NCBI RefSeq assembly: GCF_030867095.1
Contig: NC_081828.1
Location: forward strand, 51,995,434-52,059,433
Length of the DNA stretch: 64,000 bases
Direction: 5' to 3'
DNA from: Alligator mississippiensis
Taxonomy: Eukaryota > Chordata > Crocodylia > Alligatoridae
Shown: positions 26,581-39,189 of the stretch, piece after piece
Position numbering within the stretch: the stretch's first letter is position 1
Layout: every line of letters begins with the position of its first letter
Program-made: the position numbers and the translations under genes
Notes under the pieces: generated by a model
What the model saw: the letters and a program-made list of their open reading frames with translations, nothing else
What the model was told of the DNA's origin: nothing
Databases searched by the model: none

Positions 26581-29500
26581 AGTATCAGGCTCCAATGCAC
26601 AGCCTTCCTCCTAACTTCCAGTCTGGGAGAAGCTCACTGGAGTCCAAATACCTATTGCAGAAACTGCTCTGAGAGCTCCCCTTATGCCACAGGAAATCCT
26701 CAAAGCTACACATGCCCCAGCTGGCATTGCTGAAGGAGGTGATGTACAGAAAGGGAAGAAGAGAGATAGCAAACATGGGTTTCTGCCAAATGGGAGACCT
26801 GTTGGTAGACACAAATAGGTAAACAGAGTCTTTCCTCATCAGGCACGTCTGAAAGCGTTACAAGCTGGGATCTCTCAGTGTGAGTGGGAGAACAGGAGTG
26901 AAAACAACTGGAGAACAGAGAGAAATGACATTTCATAAGCTACTGTATAGCATCCTTGGACATGACCAGATCCTCTACCATAACAGCACTTGTGTTTTAG
27001 CAGCACCCACTAGGGCTGGGTTTTCGCAACCGCCCTGCTCTAACCTGGCTTTATATTTTTGAATTTGCCTTAACTGTCACTTACCAACACCCTTCTCCTG
27101 CAGTGAACACCAAGGCCTGCTCAACCTTATCTTAGCCCAGCCTTGTACATCAGGTAAGCAGCGAACTTTCTAGTAAGCAGAGTGGGGGATGCTATGGAAG
27201 AGTACGGCTCCTTAGTCCTTGGCTCACTGAGTGACATTGACCATGCAGGAGAACTGGCATGTTGGAGGTCCTAGCACATCCGCATCAGGGCAGAGTTTCC
27301 ACACGTTAAGCAATCCAGGAGCACTGGGAATGGAGGGGAGTCTTTACTGCTATGATGCATGTTGCTTTTTGAATAGCCAGTTGCTTTCCCTTCATCCTGG
27401 GCCAGACTGAGCTCTCGGCTACACTGCTGCAATCATATTGACTGCAGTCAAATCGGCATGGATGCAGAACTGGGCTTCTACTACGTGCGATAGGAAAGGA
27501 GCTTTGGAAGCCAGAATCCCCTTTGCTTACAGAGCCCCTCAGCACATGGCTGCTTTTGCAAATGTCACAGAAGAAGTGGCCCAGGCATAAATGTGCTTGA
27601 AGAAACAGAAAAGATCCATTAAAAATGAGCACCTCTTTCCCTCTCCTGCCCCCGCTCGCTCTTTTAGCACATATGTACAGGCACACAGCTCAGATCCTCA
27701 AGGCTGGCTAGCGTGCTAACAAATTGATGCAGCCTCTCACCTTCAGCCATAGAGCAGAGCTGCATGCATACTAAACTGGAGATGACATCCTGTAGCATCA
27801 AAGAGATGACCCAGGAAACAAATGCCTCGTAGATTCCAGATAACTACTCATGGTAGCATTTAAAGCTCACGCTTGCTGGAGGATTTAGAGATGGAGATAG
27901 TACTTATGGAGTTAGGCCCTTCGTACACTATGGTGTGTTGGCTTTATATATTTTAATCATTTTAACATTTAATGCTTCTCAATTAAAGTGATTTCCTGGA
28001 GTGGATGCCAAGCTTAGTTTGAATGCGCATTAACCACTTTCTGTATCGGTAGTTAAAGGCACTGAGGGATTTAAACAGCAATCCACAGGGCTGCAGGGGA
28101 AAGGTTTGGCTGAATAAAGCAGATTACAAACAATAATATATGTCTTTCTCATTTTTTTTCTTCTCTTTTTGGAAGGGCTCCAAGCTCACAAACAGACCTA
28201 AAGTGCTATAAACATATCCAGGCCTAAGCTGAATGTACTTCATGAAAGCTGTGGGCACTGCTGCCACTTTTCATCTATGCGCGTGTGTATTTTAAGAGAG
28301 TATTTTATTACACAAAATGTCCATCAAACTCAACTTCCCTTTGCCATATTAAAACACAAGCAGGGATAACCTTCAACGTGAAGAGAAAAATAAATCCTGG
28401 GTGAGGGCAAGGTGGCTGTTGTCTGGGAAGACAATACATGAAGGTGACCTCCCTATTATTTTTTAACCTCTCTCACCCCTTGTTGGCACAAACTGGAAAC
28501 TGGTTACTGGTACTGAATCCAGTTGAACATCTTCATTTCTGACCACAAGGGATTCAATCAGAAATAAGCAACCGCGTAACAAAAATTACTTTGGTTTTGT
28601 ACATTCCCTCCATACAGCTGGACCCAAAAGCAATCAATAAGCTCTCTGCATTATACAACAGGATGCACGTTCAAAATCTTTCTATTTTATGTATATATCC
28701 TGCATATATGGAATTAATATCCATGTAAAAAACTGCAGAGTCCAGTGATAAACTGTGGAACCGGGTGCTAATTTTGTCATTTCTGACCATACCAGCTTAC
28801 TAAAATACACATTTATTAGTAAACTATCAACACCTGATACAGGCAATACTTGCATGGGTGGAGTTATTAACATTCCAGACAGGAAGAGAAAAAATATCAC
28901 ATTCCCCTACAGAGCACAATCAAAGAAAGAGTCTTTGTTAGCCAGCTGAGTGTTCAGATTCCCATAGCTAAGTTAGTGGAAGGGCATTAAGAGTAGTCTT
29001 ACAATTCATTTTAGCTGTGACCAACTTCAGACTTAGCTGTACTCCCAGCAAGACATTGTCCTATACACCATCGTGTTCTGCAAGGTTGTCATCAGAATGC
29101 AGTTCAGGAGAAAAAGGGGACATGGCCTAATGTCTGTTATAACACCTACCTTGTATGGTGGGAAGCAGCTTATCAATTTTAAACAGCAGCCGTCTTAGTC
29201 CTTGCTTCTGTAGATCCAGAGATAGGGGGTGAGGGGTGCTTTCAGTGGCATTCCTTTAACATACCACTGAATAGGATGGAGCATCAGTAGTTACCTGCCA
29301 ACACTCAGCTGCACATTGCACACATCACCTGAACACATTGGCCTCCAGTGCTTTTCTGACATTAGGTGATAAAGCCAGGCAGAAAGTTCAACCCTTCCTT
29401 TTACAAGCACAGGATTCATGACCTTCTACATGCAGAGTTCAGTTAATCAGAAAATAATTGTGTGCAACTCCTCCTGCTGTTCTTCTGTGCGACATGCACC

Positions 29501-30246
29501 ATTCACATCTTCCAGGGTTTCATAAAAGATACAGAGTCTGAAGCAACAAGCTAACATTCTTATTCTGTACAGTAACCACCAGTTACATTTGTGAGGCCAC
29601 AAGACTATGCAAGCCATTGCTGCATCTGGGCTATAGTAGATACTGATGTTCCTGATCTGATAGCATGCATGCACATTGCCATGTTACTAAAGCCATCCTG
29701 GGCTGTTGTTTTGAAAGCTCATATTTGTATCCACAAGTAGGCAGAGCACAGAGCTGCACAAGCAATTTCTTCATTTTGTCTTCCAAAATAGGTATATAAA
29801 TTCTCTAATAAATATGTTTGTATCAACAAGTGCATCTGTTTCAGTATTTTAAATGGGTCAATTGGGTATTAACTAACACAGAGACAAAAAGGAATCTTTT
29901 TTGGTCAACCACACTTTAAAAATGTACAAGAACATGCTATTTATAAATGAAATTTTTTAAAGTGTTAAATTAGGGCAGCTACAAATCTCGCAAAAGACAA
30001 TGGAAAGATTCCCCTTTCCTTCAGTAGATGTTGGGTCACCACCTCAGATCCGATGTCAGCTGAAGAATGAAGTCAGTTTAGTTAGAAAACAGGTAAACCG
30101 TTGGAAACAACTGGGCACAAACTTCAGTCATAATGTTCCATCCATGTGTCTGTACAGGTCACACCGTAAGCATGAGTAGGGACTATATTCACTGTGTGTT
30201 CTGTTCTTCCAGGGGTCAAAAAAACCCAGAGAAAAAAGGTGGAGCA

Positions 30247-30510
30247 GTGTCCACACAGGTAGTGTGCGCTGCTCAAAAGTAGAGCCAGGCCACCCAGAGC
30301 CACACTATGGCTGCCAGCCAGGTTCCACATCGCAGGATCACTGCTGCTGCAGTCCCAGGTGCCCCCCCAAGAAAGGCTGCCCTTGGGGGTATCTTGCCAC
30401 GCACCAGAGCACGGTGCATTTCCTGGGGACAAGTAGTAGCAGCAGCGCAAGGTGAGCTGCTGCTAGTTGTCCCTGGGGAACCAAACATCTGCACCATGTG
30501 TGGATGCGAC
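30247..30510. mobile_element. Foldback element, copy 3
   Basis: The left end GTGTCCACACAGGTAGTGTG and the right end CATGTGTGGATGCGAC are imperfect inverted repeats, again built around a CCACA(C/T)-G motif. An internal hairpin pairs TCCTGGGGACAAGTAGTAGC (30419-30438) with the CTGCTGCTAGTTGTCCCTGG segment (30461-30480). Architecture resembles the elements at 11099, 11709 and 62002, though stem sequences differ. Confidence 0.45.
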
Positions 30511-31443
30511 CATTGTTACTATGTTCAGTGAGTCAAAATAACATCTTCTGTAGTCAGGCCTTAACAGAAAGGGCTCGACTCAATGTCAAATGGATTTATA
30601 CTTCAGTTACATTTGCACAATTCCATCCACCTTCTAAAATCCCCTGCATCAAATGACTATTAACAGCACAGCAATCTCTGACACTAACAAACACGGTTTG
30701 GCTTTGCTGTACAGATAAGTCTGAACTGTGTGGGTTTTAATCCTGTCCTGACCAGTGCTAGGTCCCTGTATTTTGAAAGAGCCTTAACACTGGTTGAGGA
30801 CATGGTTAACACAGAGTAGCACTCTCCAACCCGGCTAAAAAGAAACTGCAGTTATATGCACATCTGATGCACCTCTACAATCCTGTCCACTGGACTATTA
30901 ACTAACCAAACGGTAATCACTCCTAACAGCAGTCTAGATGTTCACAGCTCCCTCCAGGGTCATTTAGTCCCTAAGAGGTTCTTGGTGGCTGTCACAAATC
31001 ACTATCAGTGGCATCTGACCTCAGAGAGTTATCCTTAAAGACTTCCCCATGATAAGGAGCTGGAAAAACAAAAACAAAAACAACTGAGACTGAAGAAAAG
31101 ATTCTTATTCCTATGTTTAACTATAAGAACATATGAGAAACAGTCATACAAATGGCAAAATAATTCCTTAAGATTTCACACTAGGCATGGAGAGTGAGAG
31201 TTCAATGTAGACAGACGTCTGTCCTCCTTTCATATAATTTTTCAGGCCCTAGGATACTTTATATTTGTGATACAGCAGGACCCAAGCAAAAGAAAATGCT
31301 TATTTCCCTGAGCTGATCAGAAGAATGCTCAGGCTTTGTTTGCAGGGTAAGGGTTTGTGAAAGGCCTCCATTCCACCAGCTTTGCAGGAGTCTGGTCATC
31401 CCCCCGCAAAAAAGTCAGACCATTTTCATATTCTGCTCTTGCT

Positions 31444-31449
31444 TTTATT
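31444..31449 (-). terminator. ACBD6: Candidate ACBD6 polyadenylation signal
   Basis: TTTATT on the + strand is AATAAA on the - strand, 460 bp beyond the ACBD6 stop codon. It is a plausible signal for a short 3' UTR spanning about 31430-31908; use is not proven. Confidence 0.3.
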
Positions 31450-31908
31450 TATGGCATTTGGTCAGGCCCAGGGAAAATCAGCTTGGCTTCCTGACAGGAC
31501 TAAACAAACCTTACCATACCTGATCTCCCCATGGATCCCATTTGGTCACACCTGAACCTTCAGAGCTGATCTGTTCAACAGTCACTAATCATATACATTT
31601 TCCAAATGAGCAGCCATGTTTAATACAATAAAATGTTGTTTAGAGTCCCCTCCCCCCAAGAACAGTGATAAATTCCAGAGCATGCAAACCTGAATCCTTT
31701 TATGCACAATACATATCCAATACCATCGCCAGTCCAAAGACGTAAGCCAGACTTGCCAGACCCCAACCACCTGACTATTATGTGCCTTTCTCAAAAAAAC
31801 CCAATGCATATGGAAGAGGATCGTGAAGGACAGAGTGGGGGGTATTGCAGAGTTCGTCCATTCTCAAAGCACTGAGCTGATGTTGTCCACAGTCACCCAG
31901 CCTTTTGG

Positions 31909-32063
31909 CTAGGTTTTGCCAGTTGTGTGCTGCTGCAGCATGGATGTAATCGCTTTACAGTCTGTCACTTCCTCCGGCAGGCAGCCGTCTTGGTCCTGGA
32001 GAGTGGGGTCTGCCCCAGACGTCAGCAGCAGCTCCACAATGTCAATGAACTCGCAGGCAGAGG
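31909..32063 (-). CDS. ACBD6: ACBD6 terminal coding exon
   Basis: ACBD6 is an acyl-CoA-binding protein that presents long-chain acyl-CoA to lipid- and protein-acylating enzymes and has two C-terminal ankyrin repeats. On the - strand, after the acceptor TTCTCCTCCAG, the exon completes a split Ala codon and reads SACEFIDIVELLLTSGADPT, then LQDQDGCLPEEVTDC and finally QHTTGKT before TAG (31909-31911). This is the rest of the second ankyrin repeat (helices around DIVELLLTSGADPT) and the short tail. The human protein ends in nearly the same way (QRHTTGKA). The frame is intact and joins exactly, in phase, to the exon at 38530-38560. The gene is convergent with LHX4, stop to stop about 13.1 kb. Confidence 0.95.
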
Positions 32064-34199
32064 CTGGAGGAGAAGGCAGAGTCAGTATGGGGTTACCAAC
32101 AAATGGGAATTCTAATTCAGCAGGGGCTGGCATTTACAAACTGGAAGATAAAACAGTGGTCACCTCAAGGGAGATTTCACAACGCTCCACAATGGTGCTA
32201 GGCATCCTATCCATATATTTGATGGACATTTACTGGTGCTAGGATCTGTCACTTCAGCTTCTGGCAGCGCAAAGCAAATCCTTGTTTGGGATAGTATTCA
32301 GCACTAATTTATTACTTGGATTTGGAGTGAATACTGCTAAGTAAAGGGAAAATACAGCCTTGAAGATTCCTGTTGTCCTGAACCCTTGACCTGTACTTTG
32401 GAACAGCACAGCTAACTGGCTGAGGCCAGCAGCAGTGGGATCTAGCAGCAAACATGAGCCCTCTGGTGTAGACACCAATGTAGAAGTACTGCATTAAGGG
32501 GTCCAGGGAAGGCAGGTAGATTTGGTCAGCTGGAAGGAGGAGGAATGAAAGGAAATATGGTTTTGAAAGTCATAACCTATTTGGTCTTATTTGCATTACT
32601 GCTGAACCAACGTGGCCTGGGCATGGACCAGAGCACCTTGGTGCTCAGTATTGTATAAACACAAAGCAGAAAACCAATCCTTGTCCATAAAAGCTAACAA
32701 TCTAAGCATAAAACAGGGCATAGAAGATGCTTACAGATGGCCTGGGGACATGGGGAACCTGGACACCATGCTGGGCAGTGGGTCTCAGCAGCTTAGCCAT
32801 CATCCAGGATTTTTGTAGGTGCTCCAGAAAAGGCAAGAGTTTTGAAGAGCACTGGAGAAGGAAAATATAGTTTTCCAGGTTCTTACAGGGAAGTCCTCAC
32901 CAGTGTAAGGGGCAGTGTGGGAAAGAAGTCACAAAAGTTCAGTTTTCAGGTATGTACAAGTGAGTGATGGAGGCTGGTATCAGGCGATCCAGTACTTGTC
33001 ACTTAACTGTCTTGGTTTCTAGCTGTTTCTGTGCAACCTTCATTAGTAAAATAATCTCAATTTACTGCAACTTTCTGGAGCTGCCTTTGCTTTTTTTTTT
33101 AAACAAACACAAATGGTAGAAAAATCCTTTAACATTGAAGTGTTTGTTAACCAGCTTCACACCCCTGGCCTGTACTCTGAGCTTGAGCAAGACTCCAAGA
33201 AGGCCCCTTTTGCTGCTCCCCTACCAGAAAATGGTTTACAGGCTGCCCCAAAAGCCTAGATCAATCCTCAGCTGGTGCCAAGTTGTGCTGGCTCTAGGCC
33301 ACCCCTTCCTTTCCTTTCAGCACAGAGACCTGGCCAGGTAAAAGCTGGCATGGATGAAACATCCTCTCCCTCCTAATCCCCAGCCAACATAATGGCCCTC
33401 GAGGGACGGTTATAAACTACAGTAATTGAAAGTAGCATTTAGCTCATTTAAGATTAGACTAGAGGCCAATGCAGGTCCAGCTGCCCCCTTCTGGAGACTG
33501 CAAAGCACATCCTTGCTACTTGCACTCCTCAACTCACCCTCCCTGCTCCAGCCCAGCCGAGCTGGCCAGAACTGAATATCAGGGTCAAGCTGTGCTCAAC
33601 TCAGGGGCTCCTACAGTATCTTACCTTGGTGAGTGCCTGCTTTCACACGTGGAACTGGGCAGGGTTTGTGTAGTTCCCTGCTTCCTTTTGTACACATCAT
33701 AACCAATCAGGGCTTCTTTGGAGTCAGGTCTATTTCAGGGTCTCTGCTACTTGCTCACTACCTTGCCTTTGTCTGTGAATTTCCCATTCAACAGACACTG
33801 AGATGCCAGAATGGCATGTGAGCCCAAGTATGCATGCCAGCAGCTTGGTGCCCTTACACTTAGCGTGCAAAGATCACCAGGGAGCACAATCACTATTTAA
33901 ATATTACCATGCATGCCCAGCTGCCATTTTCAAATTCTCATCGTTTTGCCAAATCCAAGCCAAACATAATCCAGACATCACTAACTCCTTGCCAAGTTCC
34001 AGCTACTTATCCACACCTAACTTAACATGAGGGCTGTTAAAAAAAAAAAAAAAGCTTTATTTAAAAATGGTAAAAAGGCTGAATGAAGCTCTGGCACCTG
34101 GATTTTAACTTAAAGCATCCTGGTAACACAGACTTTTAGCACATCCTGAAATGTCTCAGTCCTGATCTGCCTCCTGAGAGTCAAGATGGCAGCTTCCTG

Positions 34200-34385
34200 C
34201 CCGATTGTTAATTATTGGTGTTAATTATATTTCAGGCACTTTAACAACTTTAGAGACTTACACTTCTTTGCCATTAAATGCCGTAATTAGAGTATCTTTT
34301 ACATTACACTGCAGTTTTCTACTGACCCAAAGGGACAAGCAGCAAAGTTTAATTAAAATAAATTTAAGTGTGATTGGAGCATCTA
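34200..34385. promoter_or_regulatory. Candidate TAAT-rich regulatory element in ACBD6 intron
   Basis: A repeat-free stretch with many homeodomain cores: GTTAATTATTGGTGTTAATT (34206-34225), CCATTAAATGCCGTAATTAG (34272-34291) and GTTTAATTAAAATAAA (34346-34361). Intronic enhancers of a neighbouring developmental gene are common. Inference from composition. Confidence 0.2.
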
Positions 34386-35839
34386 TTTAAAAAAAAAAAA
34401 AAAAAGGAGAGAGAGAGACTTATGGGACTGATGACAAAGCAAGCAGCAGGTTGGATGTGACTTTGGAGAGAGAGAGAATGAAGCTGTACAGAGATAGCAA
34501 TGCCCGACAGGGCTGCCAGGAGCCTCTAAGAAGAAAGAAATTTCCAAAAAAATCAAAGTTAGCCACACAAAGGCAGCCAACCTCATGGCTTCTCAGGTGA
34601 TCCTGAGCAGCTTGTACAAAACCTAAGCCACCTCAGATCCTGCCTCTCCAAAGAAATGACAGATCTTTGTTCACTCTTGTTTTCACAAACACACACTGGA
34701 AAGGACTAAGATGGACTTTGGCACTGACTATGGGCTTGATCAGTGGAGGTGTTCAGCACCAACCAAGTGCCTGAGATCCCTCACTGCTTAGCTGGTATCC
34801 AGCACCACTCAGGAACGGCCCTAAATAAAGGGATGAGTTTGTGCTGTTGCTGTGCCGGGAAATCCAAATGGTCATCAACCCATCTCTGAAAAGCACAAAC
34901 AAGTCCCTGGAGATTAGAACAGCTGCTGAATTTATGGCACCCTGGGAACCTCTATTTGTCAAGTGCCAGAGAGGCAGCCCTGACACTGGCACAGGTGAAG
35001 ATGAATTTTCATTCAGCACAGTTCGCCTTCCGACTCCATTAATCCTCTGGGTTTTGATGATGAATTTCATTTTTTTTTTTTTTATTTTCACTACAGCATC
35101 CCCTCCCACAGCACTGAGAGTACAGAACAGATGGTGCTTTACAAGGATGACAGAGCACCCATGAGGATACAGAGCCTGCCCACTCTGAAGTCACGTGCCT
35201 GCAATGGCTAGGAGAAGCCTTGATTTCCTCTGGGAGACGCAGAGGCAATGATTTTAGTATTCCCGGTGGGTAGGTGAGTAGATGGATGGATGAAGGGGAG
35301 TTTGGTGAGGGGGAGCAGAGGACTAACAGACCATTTATGAGGGAGATCATGCTCATACTGATCAACTCTGCAAATAAGCATCACATTTAGCCACAAGTAC
35401 CAATATCCAGAAGACAGTGGGGCAGAGGCAGGTGGGTGCTTTCAGTTCTCATAAATGCAGCCTGTTTAGGAAGGACAGACTGGAGTGCTGGCCTCCACTT
35501 AACCTCCGATTAAACCCAGGGTCAGAGCCAATCGGAACAAGCCAGGATTTATAACCCATCTAAGGGGGTAGTTTGACACCTGCTGTAATCAGGAGAGCTG
35601 TCACTACAAGGACAGCTGTCAGGCCAAACTCACTCATAAAAGTGGATGGATAAGCCTGAAAAGCAGCTCCTGCCTTACTGTCCTCACTTTGTGGGATTTA
35701 ACCATTTTGGTAAGGCTGCAAGAAAAAGGAAGGCCATGGAAAGGAGATCCTGCACTCAAAGCCCGGAGGAGACCATTTTACTCGCATTCCTGTATGTCTT
35801 TGCTGCAACTACCAGCCCCATGCTGGACCATTAGCAGGA

Positions 35840-35960
35840 ATCATAATGGTAGTGAAGTTTATCAGTAAATTTTAGGTCTGATTAATTTTAATTGATCAAC
35901 AACTCAAGTCAAATTAATTTATTAAATTAGCCAGGTATTTTAAAGCCTCAGCTAACTTAT
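35840..35960. promoter_or_regulatory. Candidate TAAT-rich regulatory element in ACBD6 intron
   Basis: Within 120 bp there are five or more TAAT/ATTA cores, including GATTAATTTTAATTGATC (35880-35897) and CAAATTAATTTATTAAATTA (35911-35930). It does not resemble the repeats of this window. Function is conjecture. Confidence 0.2.
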
Positions 35961-37015
35961 TAGAAGTGATAGGGAATGGGAGAGGGAAATGAAGAGAAAA
36001 ACATTTCACAGGCTGGGTTCAGTGATGTGCAGATTGTGATGCTGCTGAGGGGATGACATATAGAGCTGGAGTGGACCTCCGTGGCAAGGATCCCAGGCAG
36101 CATTCCTACCGATCAGTTGTAGCAAGGAAGGATGAGAGAATCCCCAAATGGAGGGGGAAGAGGTGAGAGGAGGAATAAACACTGAGTCAATAAAGTGGCC
36201 AAAGGTAAAATGTGCGTCACACTTGAAAGTACTTTTTCTTTCAGCATTACAAGTTAAAATATGACTCTCAAGTTGCACATAGAGTGGCTTTTACTCAAGG
36301 GACACCAGCACCTCAATCACACAGCCAGCTGAAATTCGTTTCCCCACCATTGTTACTGTAACTTCAACAAAGAGGAAAGAAAAATCTCCCCGCCTTTTTT
36401 CCAATTACGATGTACCTCTGAGGGCGTTTTGTGCACAGTCATTTTCACTGTTTCTCTGACAGCATCTTCCTTTGTGTGTGGGTGGGTGTTTCCGAAAGCA
36501 AGAGGAAAACTGTGATTATAAATTAACAAAACTGGCAGACCGATGCTGGGACATGAAGAAACTGAAACCAGGTTAGTTTTGTTTTTCTTTTGCAAACAAC
36601 CAGATTGCAGGTTGACCCTTTAATTCAATCCCCAGCCATTGTGACCAAAAGTCTGAGAACAAAAAGTCTGCATACATGTAATACAATTTTCATTTACTGC
36701 TTCAGACAGATTATCACTGGACAGTTCAATCATACTAAAAAAAAAATAAATTACCATTCAACTGGGAAAAAACCTGTGATTAGTTCAGGCACCTTAGCTG
36801 GGTACATGGGGTAGCATGAGGATCCTCCCCTTTAGAAGAGACACTGCATGGAAGTGACTCCAGCCATGGTGGGAGAATTTTGCCCTCGGTAAGGAAAATG
36901 GAAACATTTGAATGAGAAAAGACAAAACACAATGTGGTGCTGAAAGGCATTATTTTGACATCATAAGCACCACCGTCTCCTGCAGCAAACAATGAGATAT
37001 TTCAGTCAGAATGAC

Positions 37016-37250
37016 TGAATGTCTGAAATAAAAGGAACAATGACCCAAACATGAGAAACACGCTGAGAAAAGTCGCATGTTGCTTTACAAAATAAACCAG
37101 AGGTCCAGATGCCCGGAAGTTGCATATGTTTAGATCCAGAGGCAAACACTGCATCTCGGGCTGACCTCCACAAAGTAATTTTGCCAACCTGCTAATGTTA
37201 TTGCAGCATGAGATGGAGAGAAGAGGCACAAAACATGACAAGACTGACCA
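37016..37250. repeat. Unclassified dispersed repeat, copy A
   Basis: Shares its order of words with 39190-39425, most clearly TGCCAACCTGCTAATG (37182-37197 here, 39353-39368 there) preceded in both by a CTACAAGGTAATT/CCACAAAGTAATT segment and followed by GCAG(C/T)AT-A-G. Similarity falls off toward both ends. I do not recognise the family. Confidence 0.55.
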
Positions 37251-38080
37251 CATGAGAGTATAAAATAATGGGAAATTACTTAACTTAGGGAAACATTCTA
37301 GTATATTTGTCAATCTTTGTTGCATTTCCCTTGCGCAACAGCTCTGTTTCTATAATTTTAGTCACTTTGATTTTTCTCTTGTACATATAACAATCTTCAG
37401 TTAAGATTACTGCAGAAGATTTACTTTAAAACCTTCAGTTTTCATAACTCAAGTCAAGTTAATTAGTTTAGCTGTAGGAGAGACAATTCTATAATTTCAA
37501 GAGATGTAAGAAACTGCTTGTTTGGCCAAGTGAAGTATCTGTTCAGTTGCTGCTGCTGGTGTAAGCTAGACATGTATTTTGTACGGTTAAAGTACAGGAC
37601 ATGTCAGTCTGCAAAAACTGTCCTGGGATAAATCCTAAAAAAAAGTTTCCCAGATGAGATGTAGTAACAGTTTATCCTAGGATATTACAGTATGTATTTA
37701 TACAGTTATCCCAGGACTGCACCATTAATAGCAGAAAAGCAGCATTTCATTCAGTCACTCACTAAATCCTGATTAGAAGGGTAATGTGTGTACATGCCAA
37801 TCCTGGACAAACACAGGCCTGACTTATCCAGGGACAAATAATGCAATGTCTATTCCTGGCCTATCATACAGTTCCCCCCACACACTATTTCTAACAGGTC
37901 GAACTTCAACCGTTCTGGTAAGCGAGGACATTCCTGTGTATAGCTCAGAGTATCCTGTACACAAAGCAGTACTGCAAACTGCTTTATATAGAAAGGGAAT
38001 TATTATCTAAAGGGAAAAGTTCAGAAAATAAAGAAAAGTCAGTAAACACATGAAAGACGACAACCAAGGCCCTCTAGGGG

Positions 38081-38185
38081 ACGACAAGAAACAATGGGCA
38101 CAAACTGATTGAAGATTGCTTCAGACTGGACATAAGGAAAAAGAGTAAGGTCCCTTCCAGCCCCTAACATCTATGAAACTATGAT
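38081..38185 (+). mobile_element. CR1 LINE 3' fragment with internal deletion
   Basis: GACGACAAGAAACAATGGGC through GACTGGACATAAGGAAAAAG matches the CR1 segment that precedes the stop of ORF2, and jumps directly to GGTCCCTTCCAGCCCCTAAC and ATCTATGAAACTATGA, the CR1 3' end. The intervening part usual in CR1 is absent, so the copy is internally deleted as well as 5'-truncated. Confidence 0.8.
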
Positions 38186-38529
38186 ACTCTGGACACTAGT
38201 AGACAGAACAGCCCATTTGAAGAGAGATTGTTTTGGCAAAGTTCAGATAGGTGTGAGAGGATGGTAAAGGTTAGGGATGATGGGGCATTCTTCATCATAC
38301 CTCAGGGGTGTGGTCAGCCTACATGTTAGTATGAGAGATTCCCAAGGTCACTTGCTGTAACCTCTGCACACTGCTTTCCCACTGGACTCTTGGAGTTAGC
38401 TGGCCTTGCTAATGCAGCTCCAGTTCCTGGACAGCTCCCTGCTTTTACTGACATTGTTTTTCTGTCAGCCTATTTATTCAGTCTGCAAATTCACGTAGTC
38501 AGTAGGGAACAAACTCAAACCCAACTTAC

Positions 38530-38560
38530 CATAATGCAGTGCTGTCTGGCCTTCATTATC
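38530..38560 (-). CDS. ACBD6: ACBD6 31-nt internal exon
   Basis: On the - strand, TGTTTTCAG is followed by a 31-nt exon and the donor GTAAGT. It reads DNEGQTALHY plus the first base of an Ala codon. That is the opening of the second ankyrin repeat (the G-x-TALHYA consensus), and in human ACBD6 the same ten residues follow INCQ. It splices in phase to the terminal exon at 32063, giving ...ALHY-A-SACEF. At 31 nt it is near microexon size. Upstream exons (acyl-CoA-binding domain and first ankyrin repeat) were not found in the window. Confidence 0.93.
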
Positions 38561-39189
38561 CTGAAAAACAAGCACATCTAGTTTTAGAGTGGCAAACAGG
38601 TTTTAAGGACAAAAATAAATTCTAGTTTTAAATAAACAACTCAACTCAGAACAGTTTACTAAATAACTAGATAAACAGCACAAAACAGTATGCTACACAG
38701 TAGTCAGATTTTCCTGAATGTATCTGTTATAGGCTCAGGAAGCAGCGAATGTACATCAATACGTCCTAAGAATGCCTGCGTTACATCACAGGTGTCAGTG
38801 CAACTGAGTTCACAGCATCGCCATTCCCAAGCACACCAAAATCAATTATTTGAGTCCTACAGCCACACACTGGTCTCTAGCCAGGTCTGCAACAGCAACA
38901 TGACACTGGAATGAGGTGGGGTGCATTACAAGAGGTGCTCTGCAGACAAGACCGTCAGTAGCTACTTCAGGAGAAGCAGAACTCCCAGACAATATTTCAG
39001 AATTACTAAGGGTAGCCTCAGCATTCAAAAGACTATTTCTTCTTCCAGTAAAACAGGCTCTAATATCAACTATTACATGTGTGTAGCTCTTGTAGCCTCA
39101 GAACTGTTCATAATGAAAGGTAAAATTTTCAAAATAACCAAAACGATGTAGGACCTTTTCCTGTGGTTCAAGCACTTCTGAAAACTGTG

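Larger units (their letters stand above)
20360..31440. other. Intergenic region between LHX4 and ACBD6 3' ends
   Basis: About 11 kb between convergent genes with no coding exon recognised on either strand. It holds short MIR, CR1 and foldback pieces listed separately, plus candidate conserved non-coding stretches at 24955-25200 and 27960-28130. The remaining stretches (20360-21490, 22360-24840, 26580-27950, 28140-30240, 30520-31440) show nothing I can name. Confidence 0.6.
32064..38529 (-). other. ACBD6: ACBD6 last intron
   Basis: This 6.5-kb intron separates the 31-nt exon from the terminal exon. It has A-tracts (34041-34053, 34388-34405), AT-rich TAAT-dense stretches (34200-34390 and 35840-35960), a CR1 fragment, one copy of an unclassified repeat (37016-37250) and an area of repeated TCCTGGGATAA-like words (37617-37845). 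32070-34190 and 36000-37000 show nothing I can name. Confidence 0.7.
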
